Positions 55,001 through 63,825 of a DNA stretch of 64,000 nt are shown here, piece by piece. Below the pieces are notes generated by a model. The model was not told the origin of the DNA. It saw only the letters and a list, made by a program, of their open reading frames with translations, and ran no database searches. The stretch's first letter is position 1; each line of letters begins with the position of its first letter. The stretch covers positions 62,001 through 126,000 of the forward strand of contig KB911072.1 in NCBI GenBank assembly GCA_000383295.1. The letters run 5' to 3'. The translations under genes and the position numbers were made by a program. This DNA comes from Faecalispora sporosphaeroides DSM 1294 (GTDB taxonomy: Bacteria; Bacillota; Clostridia; Oscillospirales; Acutalibacteraceae).

Positions 55001-55205
55001 GGCTCCCCCAAAAACGGATGCCCGGTAAAGAGCCGGCGGTCTGAATCGCCAGACCGAGCGACCACAGAAAAACAGAGCACCCCATGGCCGCGAATATTCT
55101 GTTAATGACAGGCCGGTAATTGCCCTGAACCGTGTACAGCACACATGCAACCGAAGCCCCGCCGCTCGTCATGAGCAACAATGGTAACAGCAAAAAGAGT
55201 TCCAA
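52053..55205 (-). CDS. Membrane GGDEF-EAL c-di-GMP protein, copy 2
   Basis: 1050 residues with the same architecture as its neighbour, evidently a tandem duplicate. Start at TTG seven bases after GGAGG. Helices run to about residue 405, then a GAF-like domain. GGDEF has RIGGDEF but the inhibitory site reads GPGD, so the RxxD arginine is lost. EAL has VEALLRW and EGVETE, and loop 6 reads IDDFGTEYSS with Glu in place of the usual Gly. It should escape product inhibition, and its phosphodiesterase may be altered. Confidence 0.9.
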   Translation of the reverse strand: MELFLLLPLLLMTSGGASVACVLYTVQGNYRPVINRIFAAMGCSVFLWSLGLAIQTAGSLPGIRFWGSRLASIGYVTIFAFLLHYVLILTEHSAFVKKPWVPVLIYLPCAILLYGLTVRPLLGAEPNNMAETALGWANLLSSGWYRAFCGYYIVSFLIIAQLLRNWGSKTESTDVRNQARLLLASLWGCIALGTVTEMVLPLLGVHKPSLAPIFFLLPVLAVSHCVKRYGFMQPAAGNADETILDRENRTMVYQILGLFFLFGSLMNLFSQHLFYRETLLSSSFLFSGLLMLTGGLILFLARLPLNELFKELLFAVLFSLLIPFVTLRFAIYGGITIWTFFFLLLMVSLLFNKRILLITILLSAGQTQLLVYCVTPLGVIRLDSADYMVRLGLIALAGVMSFYISWVYRNRLRENALHAYRQALMTGVAYSMISVDETSFDEKIESLLSKCGSFIQCDWAYLILWNPQDKVIQYRREWRTDTAISISAAWESGAPFLSRELLDRIPESRVLVVPDVGQLPPRAEQGKALLRQMGIRGFALTSIAKNGEAFGFMSFASSSARPDWVKEPPLFLSIVADTVTDAAIKLDDRRKIKWSAFHDTLTGLPNRLAFKHRLNLELKRAERENIKIAVAFIDLDAFKSLNDTLGHDTGDLLLREVARAIAAGIGPGDVVARIGGDEFVLMLSRVAHEEELVQVIRRVLEAVQKPVVLRGQEFYMTASIGVSLYPYDGTDAETLMKNADIAMYEAKAHGKNQYALCQQIHKDKAMENARLSNLLYRAVEKQQLRVHYQPQVDLHTGKISGVEALLRWELPGRGLISPAVFIPLAEQTGLIRSIGAWVLETACARCRAWQDMGLPPVRIAVNISVHQLENRGFVQQVAQVLEKTGLPPQCLELEVTESEANSRNVDMVVLMNQLKRLGVCISIDDFGTEYSSLERLKLLPIDRIKMDMQFVRGIEHSDKDRAIAQAIISLGKSLELKVIAEGVETEEQLCFLSRRRCDEVQGFYYYRPMPPEELERVFRRCPDFGRSVTRRMDEKQQAAQAQAARSGSEG

Positions 55206-55381
55206 CTTTTTTCCTCCGCAACAGGATGGGTCTGGGCATGAAACAATGGGAAAACTTGTTTTATTATTTAATCGGTTCAATCGCCCAGGAATGAAGAGAA
55301 CGAAAGTTAAAAATAAATATTATTTATAAAAACAGGAGTGGAGGCGCAAAAATCCCCCTCTTATTTTGAAAAAAGCATGAG

Positions 55382-55415
55382 AAAAACAGGCGCCGGGAAT
55401 ACCGACGCCTGTTTT
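55382..55415 (-). terminator. Terminator downstream of the dehydrogenase gene
   Basis: Stem AACAGGCG / CGCCTGTT with T on both sides. It lies 240 bases after the dehydrogenase stop and upstream of the GGDEF-EAL pair. Confidence 0.6.
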
Positions 55416-55420
55416 GTGAT

Positions 55421-55653
55421 AGAGTCGAACGCACTTGAAAAGCGCCTGATTTTTTGGCTGCACCCTCCTGGCGCGCCTTTTGGGCGCCGATGGTCGATGA
55501 ACGCAGGCGGTTCCCCATGCGCTTTTCATCAGCCATATTTTGAAGCTCATTCCGTACAGGGTTGGTTTCCCGACCAGCTCCGGCTGTGCCCGGCTGCCGC
55601 CGGTTCCGCATCCCCTGCGCGGATTATGTCAATTTCCCCTCTGCCCGACGGGC
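55421..55653. other. Intergenic stretch without a called gene
   Basis: Two overlapping minus-strand frames of 76 and 95 codons run through it and through the terminator at 55382-55415, so neither is likely to be real. No ribosome site or domain was found. Confidence 0.35.
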
Positions 55654-56778
55654 TCAGATCCCGCCGTGGGCAAGCGCTTTGCGCCCGGCCCTGTCGGCGT
55701 CCAGAATCGCCTGAATAAACCTTTCTTCCGTTGGGTTGCCGGGGGCATATTCCCACTCCACCACAGAGGAGGCCTTTTTCGCAACCACCGGCAGATCGGC
55801 TTCGGTCAGGCCAATCTGCTCCATGGTAACGGGAAGCCCGATGCTGCGGTTAAAATTCAAAATTCTGTCCCGCTCTTCGGTCTGATTGTCATACGTCAAA
55901 AGACAAAGCACGCCGAAGGAAACAATCTCACCGTGCAGGTGCGTTTCGCAGGCGGGAATCAATGAGCTGCCGTAATACACACAGTGCGCCAGCGAGCTGT
56001 TATAGTAGTAATTATCCCTGGGGTCGGGCTGGTTCTGATGCACGGTGCAATTGGAAACAATCCCCGTTAAAATAATAATATCCAGAGCAACCTGCTCGAG
56101 CTCGAACGAAACCCGTTTGTTTTTGCAGTCCTGCAGCGCCCGGCTGCCGAACGTGAGCAGCGGAGAGGTGCAGGTTCTTGAAATTCCCAGACCCAGCAGC
56201 GGCAGATGGTGCATCTTTTTGCCGCGGCAGGCAAACACCACCTCGTATTCCTTGGAAAGCGCATCCCCAATGCCCGCCCAGAGCATTTCGTACGGGGATT
56301 CCGCAATGATTCTGGTATTGATGAACGTATGGCAGGCGGGCTGCTTTTGGTAATAATACTGCCGGAAGGAACCGTCTGTATTGTAGATCACGCTCAGGTT
56401 CGTGCAGGCAGCACAGTTGGAAGCCAGCGTCGGGAAGGTAAACACGGGCTTATCCAGCAGATCACCGAGGGTTTTCACTGTGTCGCAGGCCCGTCCGCCG
56501 CCCACCGCAAACAGCATTTCCGCTTTTTGAACCAGCTCCTCCCGGCGGAGCTTTTCCACATTTTCCATGGTGGAATCGCCGCCGTACCACAAGAACCCGA
56601 GAAGCTCCACCCCGGAGCCCTCAATCCCTTTGATAAGAGCGTCCTTCGCTTTTTCCATCGCGGTTTTGCCGCCGATCACAACCGCCTTGCTCCCGTAGTT
56701 CCTTGTCAGAAACGGGATTTGCTGATAGCAGTCTTCGCCGACACTGTAATTCGGCAAATAAATATTCTGGCTTTTCAT
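55654..56778 (-). CDS. Iron-type (GldA-like) alcohol dehydrogenase
   Basis: 374 residues of the glycerol-dehydrogenase branch of group III metal-dependent dehydrogenases. The NAD-binding motif is GGGRACDT (93-100); metal ligands appear to be Asp172 (GIGDAL), His265 (SLAHCVYYG) and His282 (HLHGE). Substrate is not predictable: glycerol, diols or hydroxy acids are all possible. The ATG behind GGAGAG is preferred; an in-frame extension overlaps the T-box region. A T-box leader upstream implies control by uncharged tRNA, unexpected for this family. Confidence 0.85.
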   Translation of the reverse strand: MKSQNIYLPNYSVGEDCYQQIPFLTRNYGSKAVVIGGKTAMEKAKDALIKGIEGSGVELLGFLWYGGDSTMENVEKLRREELVQKAEMLFAVGGGRACDTVKTLGDLLDKPVFTFPTLASNCAACTNLSVIYNTDGSFRQYYYQKQPACHTFINTRIIAESPYEMLWAGIGDALSKEYEVVFACRGKKMHHLPLLGLGISRTCTSPLLTFGSRALQDCKNKRVSFELEQVALDIIILTGIVSNCTVHQNQPDPRDNYYYNSSLAHCVYYGSSLIPACETHLHGEIVSFGVLCLLTYDNQTEERDRILNFNRSIGLPVTMEQIGLTEADLPVVAKKASSVVEWEYAPGNPTEERFIQAILDADRAGRKALAHGGI

Positions 56779-56910
56779 GTTTTCTGCTCTCCTTTTCCTA
56801 CCGTAATGCCACTTTAAAGCTCCTTTTTCCTTCTGCGCAAGGGATAAAAATCTGTACATTGATCGGGCATTTTCACACAAATCGGTCATTGTTCCAATCA
56901 TTTTGGGCAT

Positions 56911-57205
56911 AAAAAAACGACCCGCCCGCATTAGGACGAATCGATCGTGGTACCACCTAATTTCACGCGAAGGAATTGCCTCCACGCCTTATCACAACAC
57001 AGTCACGCTGCGCCGTTTCCCATTTCTACGGCGGGCTTCCGTCACAGCCTACTGGGGGCCGACCCCTTTCAGCCTGCAGCTCCAAGAGGATTTCGAGCTC
57101 ACCGCCGGGGAAACGTTCCCAGCATCCGTTTCTCTCTTGGCCCGGTTGAGATGAGTCTACTTGTTCTTTTCATCGCTTTTTTTATTGAGTTGTATGAAAT
57201 TCTGT
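56911..57205 (-). promoter_or_regulatory. T-box leader (tRNA-sensing riboswitch)
   Basis: The minus strand carries the T-box core AGGTGGTACCACG (about 56946-56958). AATTAGG pairs with TCCTAAT in the antiterminator; the competing terminator is CGATTCGTCC / GGGCGGGTCG followed by seven T. Upstream are an AGTAGA motif, AGAGAG and further stem I elements. The specifier codon could not be set with confidence. Promoter TTGACA (57237-57242), TATATC, spacer 17. Confidence 0.85.
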
Positions 57206-57331
57206 ACAATAGAGATATACCACAGCAAGCGGTGCTTGTCAAGTCGGCTGCTGAAAAACCGGTTGACCAAACACATCGGCTGCCCTGTAAAAAGGGATAT
57301 CCGCATATAGGGTTTAAGATAGGAATAGGAT

Positions 57332-57370
57332 GGGATGGGCCGGGAAGTTTGTTCCCGGCCCATCCCGTTT
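57332..57370 (-). terminator. Strong hairpin downstream of the hydrogenase operon
   Basis: Perfect 15-bp stem GGGATGGGCCGGGAA / TTCCCGGCCCATCCC with a five-base loop, about 100 bases after the hydrogenase stop. The T-run is weak on the minus strand. Confidence 0.6.
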
Positions 57371-57468
57371 GACAGCGCCAAGCAAAATCTCTTTTTCCCG
57401 CCACTTTGCTTCTCAATGGCCTTATGCGGGGAAGCACCCAAGCCCTTGAAAAGCGGTCTTCTCAGCAG

Positions 57469-59235
57469 TCAATAAGCCTCATCGGAACGGTTCCGTTCAA
57501 GGTACGGGGAAAGCGGACACTCCCATTTTTTATGCTGGGTGTGCAGCAGCTTGTGGGAGCGCTGCGACAGCGGCTTTTCAAAATAATCGCGATACGCCCC
57601 GAGCACCGCGGGATTTTCGTGGGAGAAGCGCAGCGTATTCTCTTTATCCAGCTCGTAGAGCTGTTCGCCGCGAACCTGCGCGAATTCCGCGCCGTCCGTA
57701 ATCGGCTGGCCGCCGCCCCCGGCGCAGCCGCCCGGGCAGGCCATCACCTCAACAAAATCATACGTGGTTCTCCCGGTGCGGATCGACTCCATCATCCTTC
57801 TCGCGTTTCCGAGCCCATTGACCACGGCCACCCGCAGGGTGCGGTCGGCAATGCGGAAGCTCGCTTCCTTCCAGCCCTGCATGCCGCCGACCTCGAGGAA
57901 CGCGTCGGGATCGGGATTTTCCCCCGTCGCCAGGTAATACGCGGAGCGCAGGGCCGCCTGCATCACGCCGCCGGTGGTGCCGAAAATCACGGCCGCGCCG
58001 GTGCCGACGCCGAGCGGCATATCGAACTCCTCTTCCTCCAGCTCAGACACCAGAACATGCTCCGCGCGGATCATGCGGTCGATCTCGCGCGTCGTCAGCA
58101 CCAGATCAACGTCCTGCCCCGCTCCGGCATCGTTGAGCACCTTCTGTGCGCATTCGTCCTTTTTGGCAAGGCACGGCATCACCGAAATGGAATAAATCCG
58201 TTTTGGGTCCACGTTCAGCAGCTCCGCATAGTAGCTTTTGGCCACCGCGCCGAACATCTGCTGGGGCGATTTCGCGCTGGACAGGTTGCCGACCATATCG
58301 GGATACTGCGATTTGAGAAACCGCACCCACCCGGGACAGCACGAGGTAAACATCGGGAACCGCGCGGCTTCGGGGCGGCCCAGCTTTTCCAGCAGCTCGC
58401 TGCCCTCCTCCATGATGGTGAGGTCGGCGGCGAAATTCGTATCGAAAATATAGCGGAAGCCCATCCTGCGCAGCGCCGCGACAAGGCGCTTCACCGTGGC
58501 CTGCTCACGGGGCAGACCGAACGGCTCTCCCCACGCCGCGCGCACGGACGGCGCGATCTGAACCACCGTGATTTTATCCGGATCCGCCAGAGCGGCGAAC
58601 GCCTTTTCGGTATCGTCGCGCTCGCGCAGCGCCCCCACCGGACAGTGTGTGATGCACTGTCCGCAGAGCGCACAGTCGGAATCCTCGATCTTCCGGTTCC
58701 AGGTAACGTCTACCGTCGTGCGGGAGCCGGTATTCGCCACATCCCAGATATGCATGCCCTGAATCTCATCGCAGACCTGAATGCAGCGCATACACTTGAT
58801 GCATTTGGAAAAATCGCGAATAAGCGGAAAGCGTTTGTTCCACTCCGAAACCGGCAGCTCGCGCTGGTACGGCGGGTCGAGAATGCCGAGATCGTTTGCG
58901 ATTCGCTGCAGGCCGCAGTTGCCGCTGCGCACGCAGGTGGAGCAGTAGCAGTCGTGCTGCGAGAGAATCAGCTCGACAATTCCCCGGCGGGCCTCACGGA
59001 CGCGCGGGCTGTTGGTGTACATCACCATACCCTCTTGCACCCGGTTATTGCACGAGGCCACGAGCTTATCCTTGCCGGCCAGCTCGACCACGCACACTCG
59101 GCAGGCCCCGATTTCGTTGATGCCCTTCAGGTAGCAGAGCGTGGGAATATGGATGCCGACGGAGGCCGCCGCATCCAGAATCGTGGAGTCTTCCTCCACC
59201 TCGTACACCTTGTGATTGATCGTAACCGTTACCAT
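57469..59235 (-). CDS. [FeFe]-hydrogenase, NuoG-like multi-cluster type
   Basis: Catalyses reversible hydrogen evolution. 588 residues: N-terminal [2Fe-2S] domain (Cys34, 45, 48, 62), His-Cys3 cluster (His94, Cys98, 101, 107), two [4Fe-4S] ferredoxin clusters (Cys145-155 and Cys188-198), then the H-cluster with TSCCPGW (298-304), MPCLAKKDE (353-361) and MACPGGCAGGGGQP (498-511). All ligands are present. The start overlaps the upstream flavoprotein gene. HydA/HndD-like; the partner suggests NAD(P)-linked electron transfer. Confidence 0.95.
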   Translation of the reverse strand: MVTVTINHKVYEVEEDSTILDAAASVGIHIPTLCYLKGINEIGACRVCVVELAGKDKLVASCNNRVQEGMVMYTNSPRVREARRGIVELILSQHDCYCSTCVRSGNCGLQRIANDLGILDPPYQRELPVSEWNKRFPLIRDFSKCIKCMRCIQVCDEIQGMHIWDVANTGSRTTVDVTWNRKIEDSDCALCGQCITHCPVGALRERDDTEKAFAALADPDKITVVQIAPSVRAAWGEPFGLPREQATVKRLVAALRRMGFRYIFDTNFAADLTIMEEGSELLEKLGRPEAARFPMFTSCCPGWVRFLKSQYPDMVGNLSSAKSPQQMFGAVAKSYYAELLNVDPKRIYSISVMPCLAKKDECAQKVLNDAGAGQDVDLVLTTREIDRMIRAEHVLVSELEEEEFDMPLGVGTGAAVIFGTTGGVMQAALRSAYYLATGENPDPDAFLEVGGMQGWKEASFRIADRTLRVAVVNGLGNARRMMESIRTGRTTYDFVEVMACPGGCAGGGGQPITDGAEFAQVRGEQLYELDKENTLRFSHENPAVLGAYRDYFEKPLSQRSHKLLHTQHKKWECPLSPYLERNRSDEAY

Positions 59236-61064
59236 CTGTAAGCCCTCCCCCCTTTGAACACGCCATAGCCGAAGTGATCACAGCGCAGGCACCGCGAGGA
59301 TTCCTGCGCGGCCTCCTGATCGGTCATGCCGCTTTCCATCAGGTCAAAGTCATTCTTTCGCTCGTCGGATTCCCGCTCCGTCAGGTTTACCCTGCCGCAG
59401 GGGGTTCTGTCGTCCATATTGGCGGGGGGAATGACCACATCTGTTGTGATCTCGTGATGATACCCCAAAAAGTTATCGATATTGGCGGCAGCCACTTTAC
59501 CGGCGGCCACGGCCTTGATCACCGTTGCGGGCCCGCTGACGCAGTCGCCGCCGGCAAACAGATTCGGAATATTGTCTACCCGGGCGCAGCTCTGCGCGAT
59601 AATACTTCCCCTGCTGACCGGCACGCCATATTCCGCAAACGGCCCATACTCCACGCTCTGACCAATGGCCGACACGATCAAATCGCAGGGAATCCGGCGT
59701 TCCTCCATGTCCGCATCCACCGGTTTCGGGCGCCCGGCGGAATCCATATTGCCGATGATCTGGGGCCGAACCCACAGCGCGGCGACGTCGCCGTCTTCGG
59801 TGGCTTCGATCCGGGAGGGCGCCTGCAGACACAGAATCCGGCAGCCCTCGTTTGCGGCTCCCTGCACCTCTTCCGGCAGGGCGGTCATATCCTCCTCCCG
59901 GCGGCGATAGACGATCGCGACCTTCTCCGCGCCAAGGCGCACGGCGGAGCGGGCCGCGTCCATCGCAACGTTTCCCCCGCCGATTACCACCACGGTTTTT
60001 CCGGCAAAGCCGGATTTTACATTGTTGCCGATCGCGCGCAGCATATCCACCGCGGAGAGGACCCCGCGGCTGTTTTCGCCCGGAATGCCGATTTTTCTGT
60101 CCGAATGCGCGCCGATCGCGATATAAACCGCGTCGTATGTTCCCGTCAGGTCGGAGATTTCGATATCCTTGCCCACGTTGACCCCGGTTTTCACCTGCAC
60201 CCCGGTAGAGAGAATCGCCTCAATATCTTCCCAGAGCCGCTCACGCGGCAGGCGATAGCTCGGGATGCCGTACCGCAGCATTCCGCCCAGATGCGGCTGC
60301 TTTTCGTAAACGGTGACGCTGTGGCCCATGAGGGAAAGGTAATAGGCGGTGCTCAGCCCGCCCGGGCCGGCGCCGATAACCGCCACCCGCTTGCCGGTTG
60401 CGGGCGCGCAGGCGGGCGCGGGCACCCTGCCCGCGTGGTCTACGGCGTAGCGCTTGAGCCCGCGGATGTTGATGGAAGCGTCGATCATGTTTCTTCTGCA
60501 GCGCGCCTCGCAGGGGTGCTCGCAGACAAACGCGCAGGCCGTGGGGAACGGATTGTCCTTTCGGATCAGCTGAACCGCGTCGGCATGTCTGCCCGCATGC
60601 ACCAGAGCAATATAGCCGGGGATATCCACCCCGGCGGGACACAGCGCAACGCAGGGTACCGGCTGATTCAGGCTGCAGGTGCACCGGCCCGTCGCAACGT
60701 GCTCTACGTAATCCTCGCGGAAGCCCCGAACCCCTTTGAGCACCATGTCGGCCGCCTCGTAGCCGATCGCGCAGTCCGCCGTCTGCACAATGATGGAGGC
60801 TGTCCGCTCAATCAAATCTATGGTTTCCATTGTGGCCCTCTGGTCCAGCACATCTTCCAGCAGGTGTTCCAGCTGTGCGAGTCCAATGCGGCACGGCACG
60901 CATTTTCCGCACGTCTGCGCCCTGCATATTTTCAGAAAGGACGCCGCCAGATCGACGGGGCACAGGTTTGGGGGGCTGGCAATGATCCGGCGCTCCAAAT
61001 CGCGGTACAGCTTTTCAACTGTGGTTTGCGCTCTATTCGGCGTGATAATTTCAAGTCTGCTCAT
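59229..61064 (-). CDS. NuoF-cluster/GltD-like flavoprotein, hydrogenase partner
   Basis: 611 residues. The first 110 resemble the C-terminal [4Fe-4S] domain of NuoF/HydB (CGKCVPC, Cys98), then a cysteine-rich GltD-type module (CTCSLNQPVPC, CAFVCEHPCEARC), then two Rossmann folds (VIGAGPGGLSTAYYLS; VVIGGGNVAMDAARSA) for FAD and NAD(P)H, and a C-terminal cysteine pair in SSRCLRCDHFG. It lacks the NuoF FMN domain. Co-transcribed with the hydrogenase (seven-base overlap), it probably shuttles electrons between NAD(P)H and hydrogenase. Start behind GGGGAG. Confidence 0.88.
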   Translation of the reverse strand: MSRLEIITPNRAQTTVEKLYRDLERRIIASPPNLCPVDLAASFLKICRAQTCGKCVPCRIGLAQLEHLLEDVLDQRATMETIDLIERTASIIVQTADCAIGYEAADMVLKGVRGFREDYVEHVATGRCTCSLNQPVPCVALCPAGVDIPGYIALVHAGRHADAVQLIRKDNPFPTACAFVCEHPCEARCRRNMIDASINIRGLKRYAVDHAGRVPAPACAPATGKRVAVIGAGPGGLSTAYYLSLMGHSVTVYEKQPHLGGMLRYGIPSYRLPRERLWEDIEAILSTGVQVKTGVNVGKDIEISDLTGTYDAVYIAIGAHSDRKIGIPGENSRGVLSAVDMLRAIGNNVKSGFAGKTVVVIGGGNVAMDAARSAVRLGAEKVAIVYRRREEDMTALPEEVQGAANEGCRILCLQAPSRIEATEDGDVAALWVRPQIIGNMDSAGRPKPVDADMEERRIPCDLIVSAIGQSVEYGPFAEYGVPVSRGSIIAQSCARVDNIPNLFAGGDCVSGPATVIKAVAAGKVAAANIDNFLGYHHEITTDVVIPPANMDDRTPCGRVNLTERESDERKNDFDLMESGMTDQEAAQESSRCLRCDHFGYGVFKGGRAYRW

Positions 61065-61117
61065 GCTTCTGATCACTCCCCATTCAGAAAATACGAAACT
61101 GCAACAATACTGCAACA

Positions 61118-61191
61118 ATTATAATATAATTTCGAGGGAGTGTAAATGATTTTTCGGTAAATAGTTATCAATCAAATTTGATAACTATTTA
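61118..61191 (-). promoter_or_regulatory. Promoter and palindromic operator of the hydrogenase operon
   Basis: Minus-strand -35 TTTACA (61141-61146) and -10 TATAAT (61118-61123), spacer 17. Just upstream lies a perfect palindrome with 13-bp arms TAAATAGTTATCA / TGATAACTATTTA and an eight-base centre (61158-61191). Direct repeats TGTTGCAG lie downstream of the -10. Likely a regulator-binding site; the regulator is not known. Confidence 0.65.
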
Positions 61192-61313
61192 TTTTTTGTT
61201 AAAATTGTTGTAAATCTATCTACTAAACTTGCGCTTGCAAATGGGAGGATGCTGTGCGGCAGAACAATCCGGGGCAATTTCTCATGCGAGGCGGACATCT
61301 TCAAAAAACGGAG

Positions 61314-61352
61314 AAACCCGGCGAAGGAGCCGTTGGCTCCTCTGCCGGGTTT
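61314..61352 (-). terminator. Terminator between the chemoreceptor and hydrogenase units
   Basis: Stem AAACCCGGC / GCCGGGTTT enclosing GGAGCC/GGCTCC. On the minus strand CTCCGTTTTTT follows. Confidence 0.65.
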
Positions 61353-61561
61353 TCCGCACGGTCAATCCGCGCTGACTCCACCACACAAAATTATACCGTC
61401 AAAAAATGCTCTCCGCGGCACTAGCGGCCATACAAATTTTTGAGGAATCCGCCGCTCCATGGCTTTGCCGCCATGAACCGGGCGACTGGAAGCCGCGCCG
61501 AAGCCCGGGCAATGCAAACGCAGGGGCCCTCACGGTGTTCGCGCGATAATACGGAACCCTC

Positions 61562-61592
61562 AGAGCCAAAGCCTGTCGCCTTTGGCTCTGTT
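61562..61592 (-). terminator. Hairpin after the chemoreceptor gene
   Basis: Stem AGAGCCAAAG / CTTTGGCTCT, seven-base loop, 17 bases after the stop. T-run weak. Confidence 0.5.
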
Positions 61593-61608
61593 TGCACCGG
61601 GAAGCCGC

Positions 61609-63687
61609 TCAGAAAAAGAACTCCTGCGAGTCGGCCGCAGAAGGCGCGTCGGAGACCGACGGCTTCTCCAGAATAAATTTAGATACCTCCTGATGCAGGG
61701 CCTGGGCCTGCGCCGCCAGCTCCTCGCTGGATGCGGAGCTCTCCTCCGCCGTGGCGGCATTGTTCTGAACCACAGAGGATACCTGCGACAGCCCCAGCGT
61801 GATCTGCTCGATCGCGCCGGCCTGCTCCACAGAGGCGCGCTCAACCTGCTCGATGGAAGCGCTGATCATTTTCGCCTGCTCGCCCGCCTGCGAAAGCACG
61901 CGCGAGGTATTCGCCGCGATCTCGCCGCCCTCTTTGACGGTGCCCCCGGCATTTTGGAGCAGCACTGCCGTCCGCTTGGCGGCCTCCGCCGATTTGGCCG
62001 CCAGATTGCGCACCTCGTCCGCCACCACGGCAAAGCCCTTGCCCGCCGTACCGGCCCGCGCGGCCTCGATCGCCGCGTTCAGGGCGAGAATATTCGTCTG
62101 GAGCGCGATATCCTCAATCACCTTAGTGATGCTCGAAATCTGCTCCGACGACTCGCGGATTTCATCCATTGCACGGGTCAGCTTGTGCATCTCTTCATTG
62201 CTCTGCAAAATTCCGGCGGCGGCCTGCTCCACGTATTCCGTGGCCTGCCGCACGTTCTGCACGTTGGCCTCCGCCTGCTGATCAACGGTCGCGATAGAGG
62301 CTGTGAGCTCCTGCACGGTGGCCGCCTGCTCGGAAGCGCCTGCGGCCAAAGCCTGCGCTGCGGCAGACACCTGCTCGGCCCCGGTATTCACCTGCTGCGA
62401 CGCAATATCGATCTGAGAAAGTGTGTGATTCAGCGAGCCTGAAATCTGCACCAGAGCCTCCCGGATCGGCGTGAAATCACCCGCATAGTCCAAATCCACC
62501 CGCACGCGCATATCCCCCTGCGCCATTTGGTGAAGCTTCTCCGAAATATCCTGAATGTAGCTTTGCAGAGAGGAAACGGTCGACCGCAGCGCATCCGCCA
62601 GCATTCCCAGCTCATTCTTCGCGCGGTATTCCAGCGCAAGGTTCAGGTTCCCCTGCGAAAGCTGCGTCGCAACCTCGGCCATTTGGTCCAGCGGACGCGA
62701 AATGGTGCGCCTGACAAACAGCACCAGAAGCGTGATGGCCAGCAGCACCAGCACAAGCACCAGCACAACGGAGATTGCCGTGGCGTTTCGCATTGCCGCG
62801 TTGGATTCCACCAGGGAAAGGCCGGCAAAATAAATGCCGATCGCCCGATTGCCGGAATCCACAATCGGCTGGTAGGCGGTCGCGTAAGGAACGCCCAGAA
62901 TGTCGGCGGAGCCGAAATACTGCGTCTTTTCCTCCAGCACGGTTTTGGCGATCTTCTGATCCAGCCTGGTGCCGACGACACGCTGGCCGTTGCTGATGAT
63001 TGTGGTATTGACGCGCTCGTCCCCCACAAAAACAGTGAACTCGTTGCCCGTCATGCTTTTCATTTCGTCTACGAATTTGGCATTCACCAGAGAATACCCG
63101 GCTGATACGGCACCGATAACATTGCCCGAGGAGTCCTTGACGGGCGTGCCGGTGCGAATGGCGAGCGGAATATCCGCGCCGGTCTCGGTGACCGTCGCGG
63201 TTTCTCCCTTGAGCGCCCTTGCAATGTTGGCCTGGCCTGCCACCGAATCGCCCGCTTTATCGTCGAGGGTGCGCGCGATCACACTCCCCTGGCGGTTGGT
63301 GATCGTCACAAAGTCCACATCAGCGGCCATTTCTTTTACAAACCGGCTGACCTCCGTTTTCACGGCGGCGGCATTGCCCTGCTGCACCGCAAGGATCACC
63401 CCGGCGTCGGCCGCAAGGCTTTTGGCCGCAGAGGCGGATTTTATTTCGTAGTCTTTCAGGATGGAATTCATGGTGGTAAGCGCCATCTGGCTTCTTTCGG
63501 TATTGATCTGATTGATGACGCCTCGATTGCTGGCCGACATGTAGAGCACCGACACACTGCCCACAATAAGAATGGCACAGGTCGCAAACAAAGCGAGCTG
63601 GAACCCGATTCTGCGAATCATCGGCAGCTTACCGGAGGTGCCGGGGCTTTGCGGCTTGTGTCTTGACGTTTTCCTTAATTTGATCAT
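61609..63687 (-). CDS. Methyl-accepting chemotaxis protein
   Basis: 692 residues: membrane helix 1 (about 26-50), an extracytoplasmic double-CACHE-type sensor (about 55-280; [22 protein letters not shown] and [10 protein letters not shown]), membrane helix 2 (about 285-305), HAMP (about 306-360), then a long coiled-coil signalling domain with the hairpin tip around [22 protein letters not shown]. No C-terminal CheR pentapeptide is seen. Senses a small ligand and signals to CheA. The start behind AAGGAAAG is preferred over upstream frames. Alone here; no che genes nearby. Confidence 0.9.
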   Translation of the reverse strand: MIKLRKTSRHKPQSPGTSGKLPMIRRIGFQLALFATCAILIVGSVSVLYMSASNRGVINQINTERSQMALTTMNSILKDYEIKSASAAKSLAADAGVILAVQQGNAAAVKTEVSRFVKEMAADVDFVTITNRQGSVIARTLDDKAGDSVAGQANIARALKGETATVTETGADIPLAIRTGTPVKDSSGNVIGAVSAGYSLVNAKFVDEMKSMTGNEFTVFVGDERVNTTIISNGQRVVGTRLDQKIAKTVLEEKTQYFGSADILGVPYATAYQPIVDSGNRAIGIYFAGLSLVESNAAMRNATAISVVLVLVLVLLAITLLVLFVRRTISRPLDQMAEVATQLSQGNLNLALEYRAKNELGMLADALRSTVSSLQSYIQDISEKLHQMAQGDMRVRVDLDYAGDFTPIREALVQISGSLNHTLSQIDIASQQVNTGAEQVSAAAQALAAGASEQAATVQELTASIATVDQQAEANVQNVRQATEYVEQAAAGILQSNEEMHKLTRAMDEIRESSEQISSITKVIEDIALQTNILALNAAIEAARAGTAGKGFAVVADEVRNLAAKSAEAAKRTAVLLQNAGGTVKEGGEIAANTSRVLSQAGEQAKMISASIEQVERASVEQAGAIEQITLGLSQVSSVVQNNAATAEESSASSEELAAQAQALHQEVSKFILEKPSVSDAPSAADSQEFFF

Positions 63688-63689
63688 GC

Positions 63690-63819
63690 GAGTCTTTCCT
63701 TTCAAAGGTGGTTGTAATGAGGCATATCGGCAGACGGATTCGCCATACCATGTGTAAAAACCTGTTCCGGCGAACCTGATATTTTCTTTTCGACAAAAAT
63801 CGACATTCCAATGATTAAC
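63690..63819 (-). promoter_or_regulatory. Structured leader of the chemoreceptor mRNA
   Basis: ATATC near 63780 pairs with GATAT near 63725, enclosing GGTTCGCC / GGCGAATCC with a one-base bulge. It does not match the consensus of c-di-GMP-I or c-di-GMP-II riboswitches as far as I can judge. A T-rich 3' end contains the ribosome site. Confidence 0.35.
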
Positions 63820-63825
63820 AGTTTT

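Noticed and set aside
55324-55611. Overlapping 95- and 76-codon frames upstream of the GGDEF-EAL pair
   Set aside because: Both run through a clear terminator and contain no recognisable domain.
61195-61215. TTGTTAA-containing sequence considered as a Rex site for the hydrogenase operon
   Set aside because: Only one half-site fits; the second half does not form the required inverted repeat.
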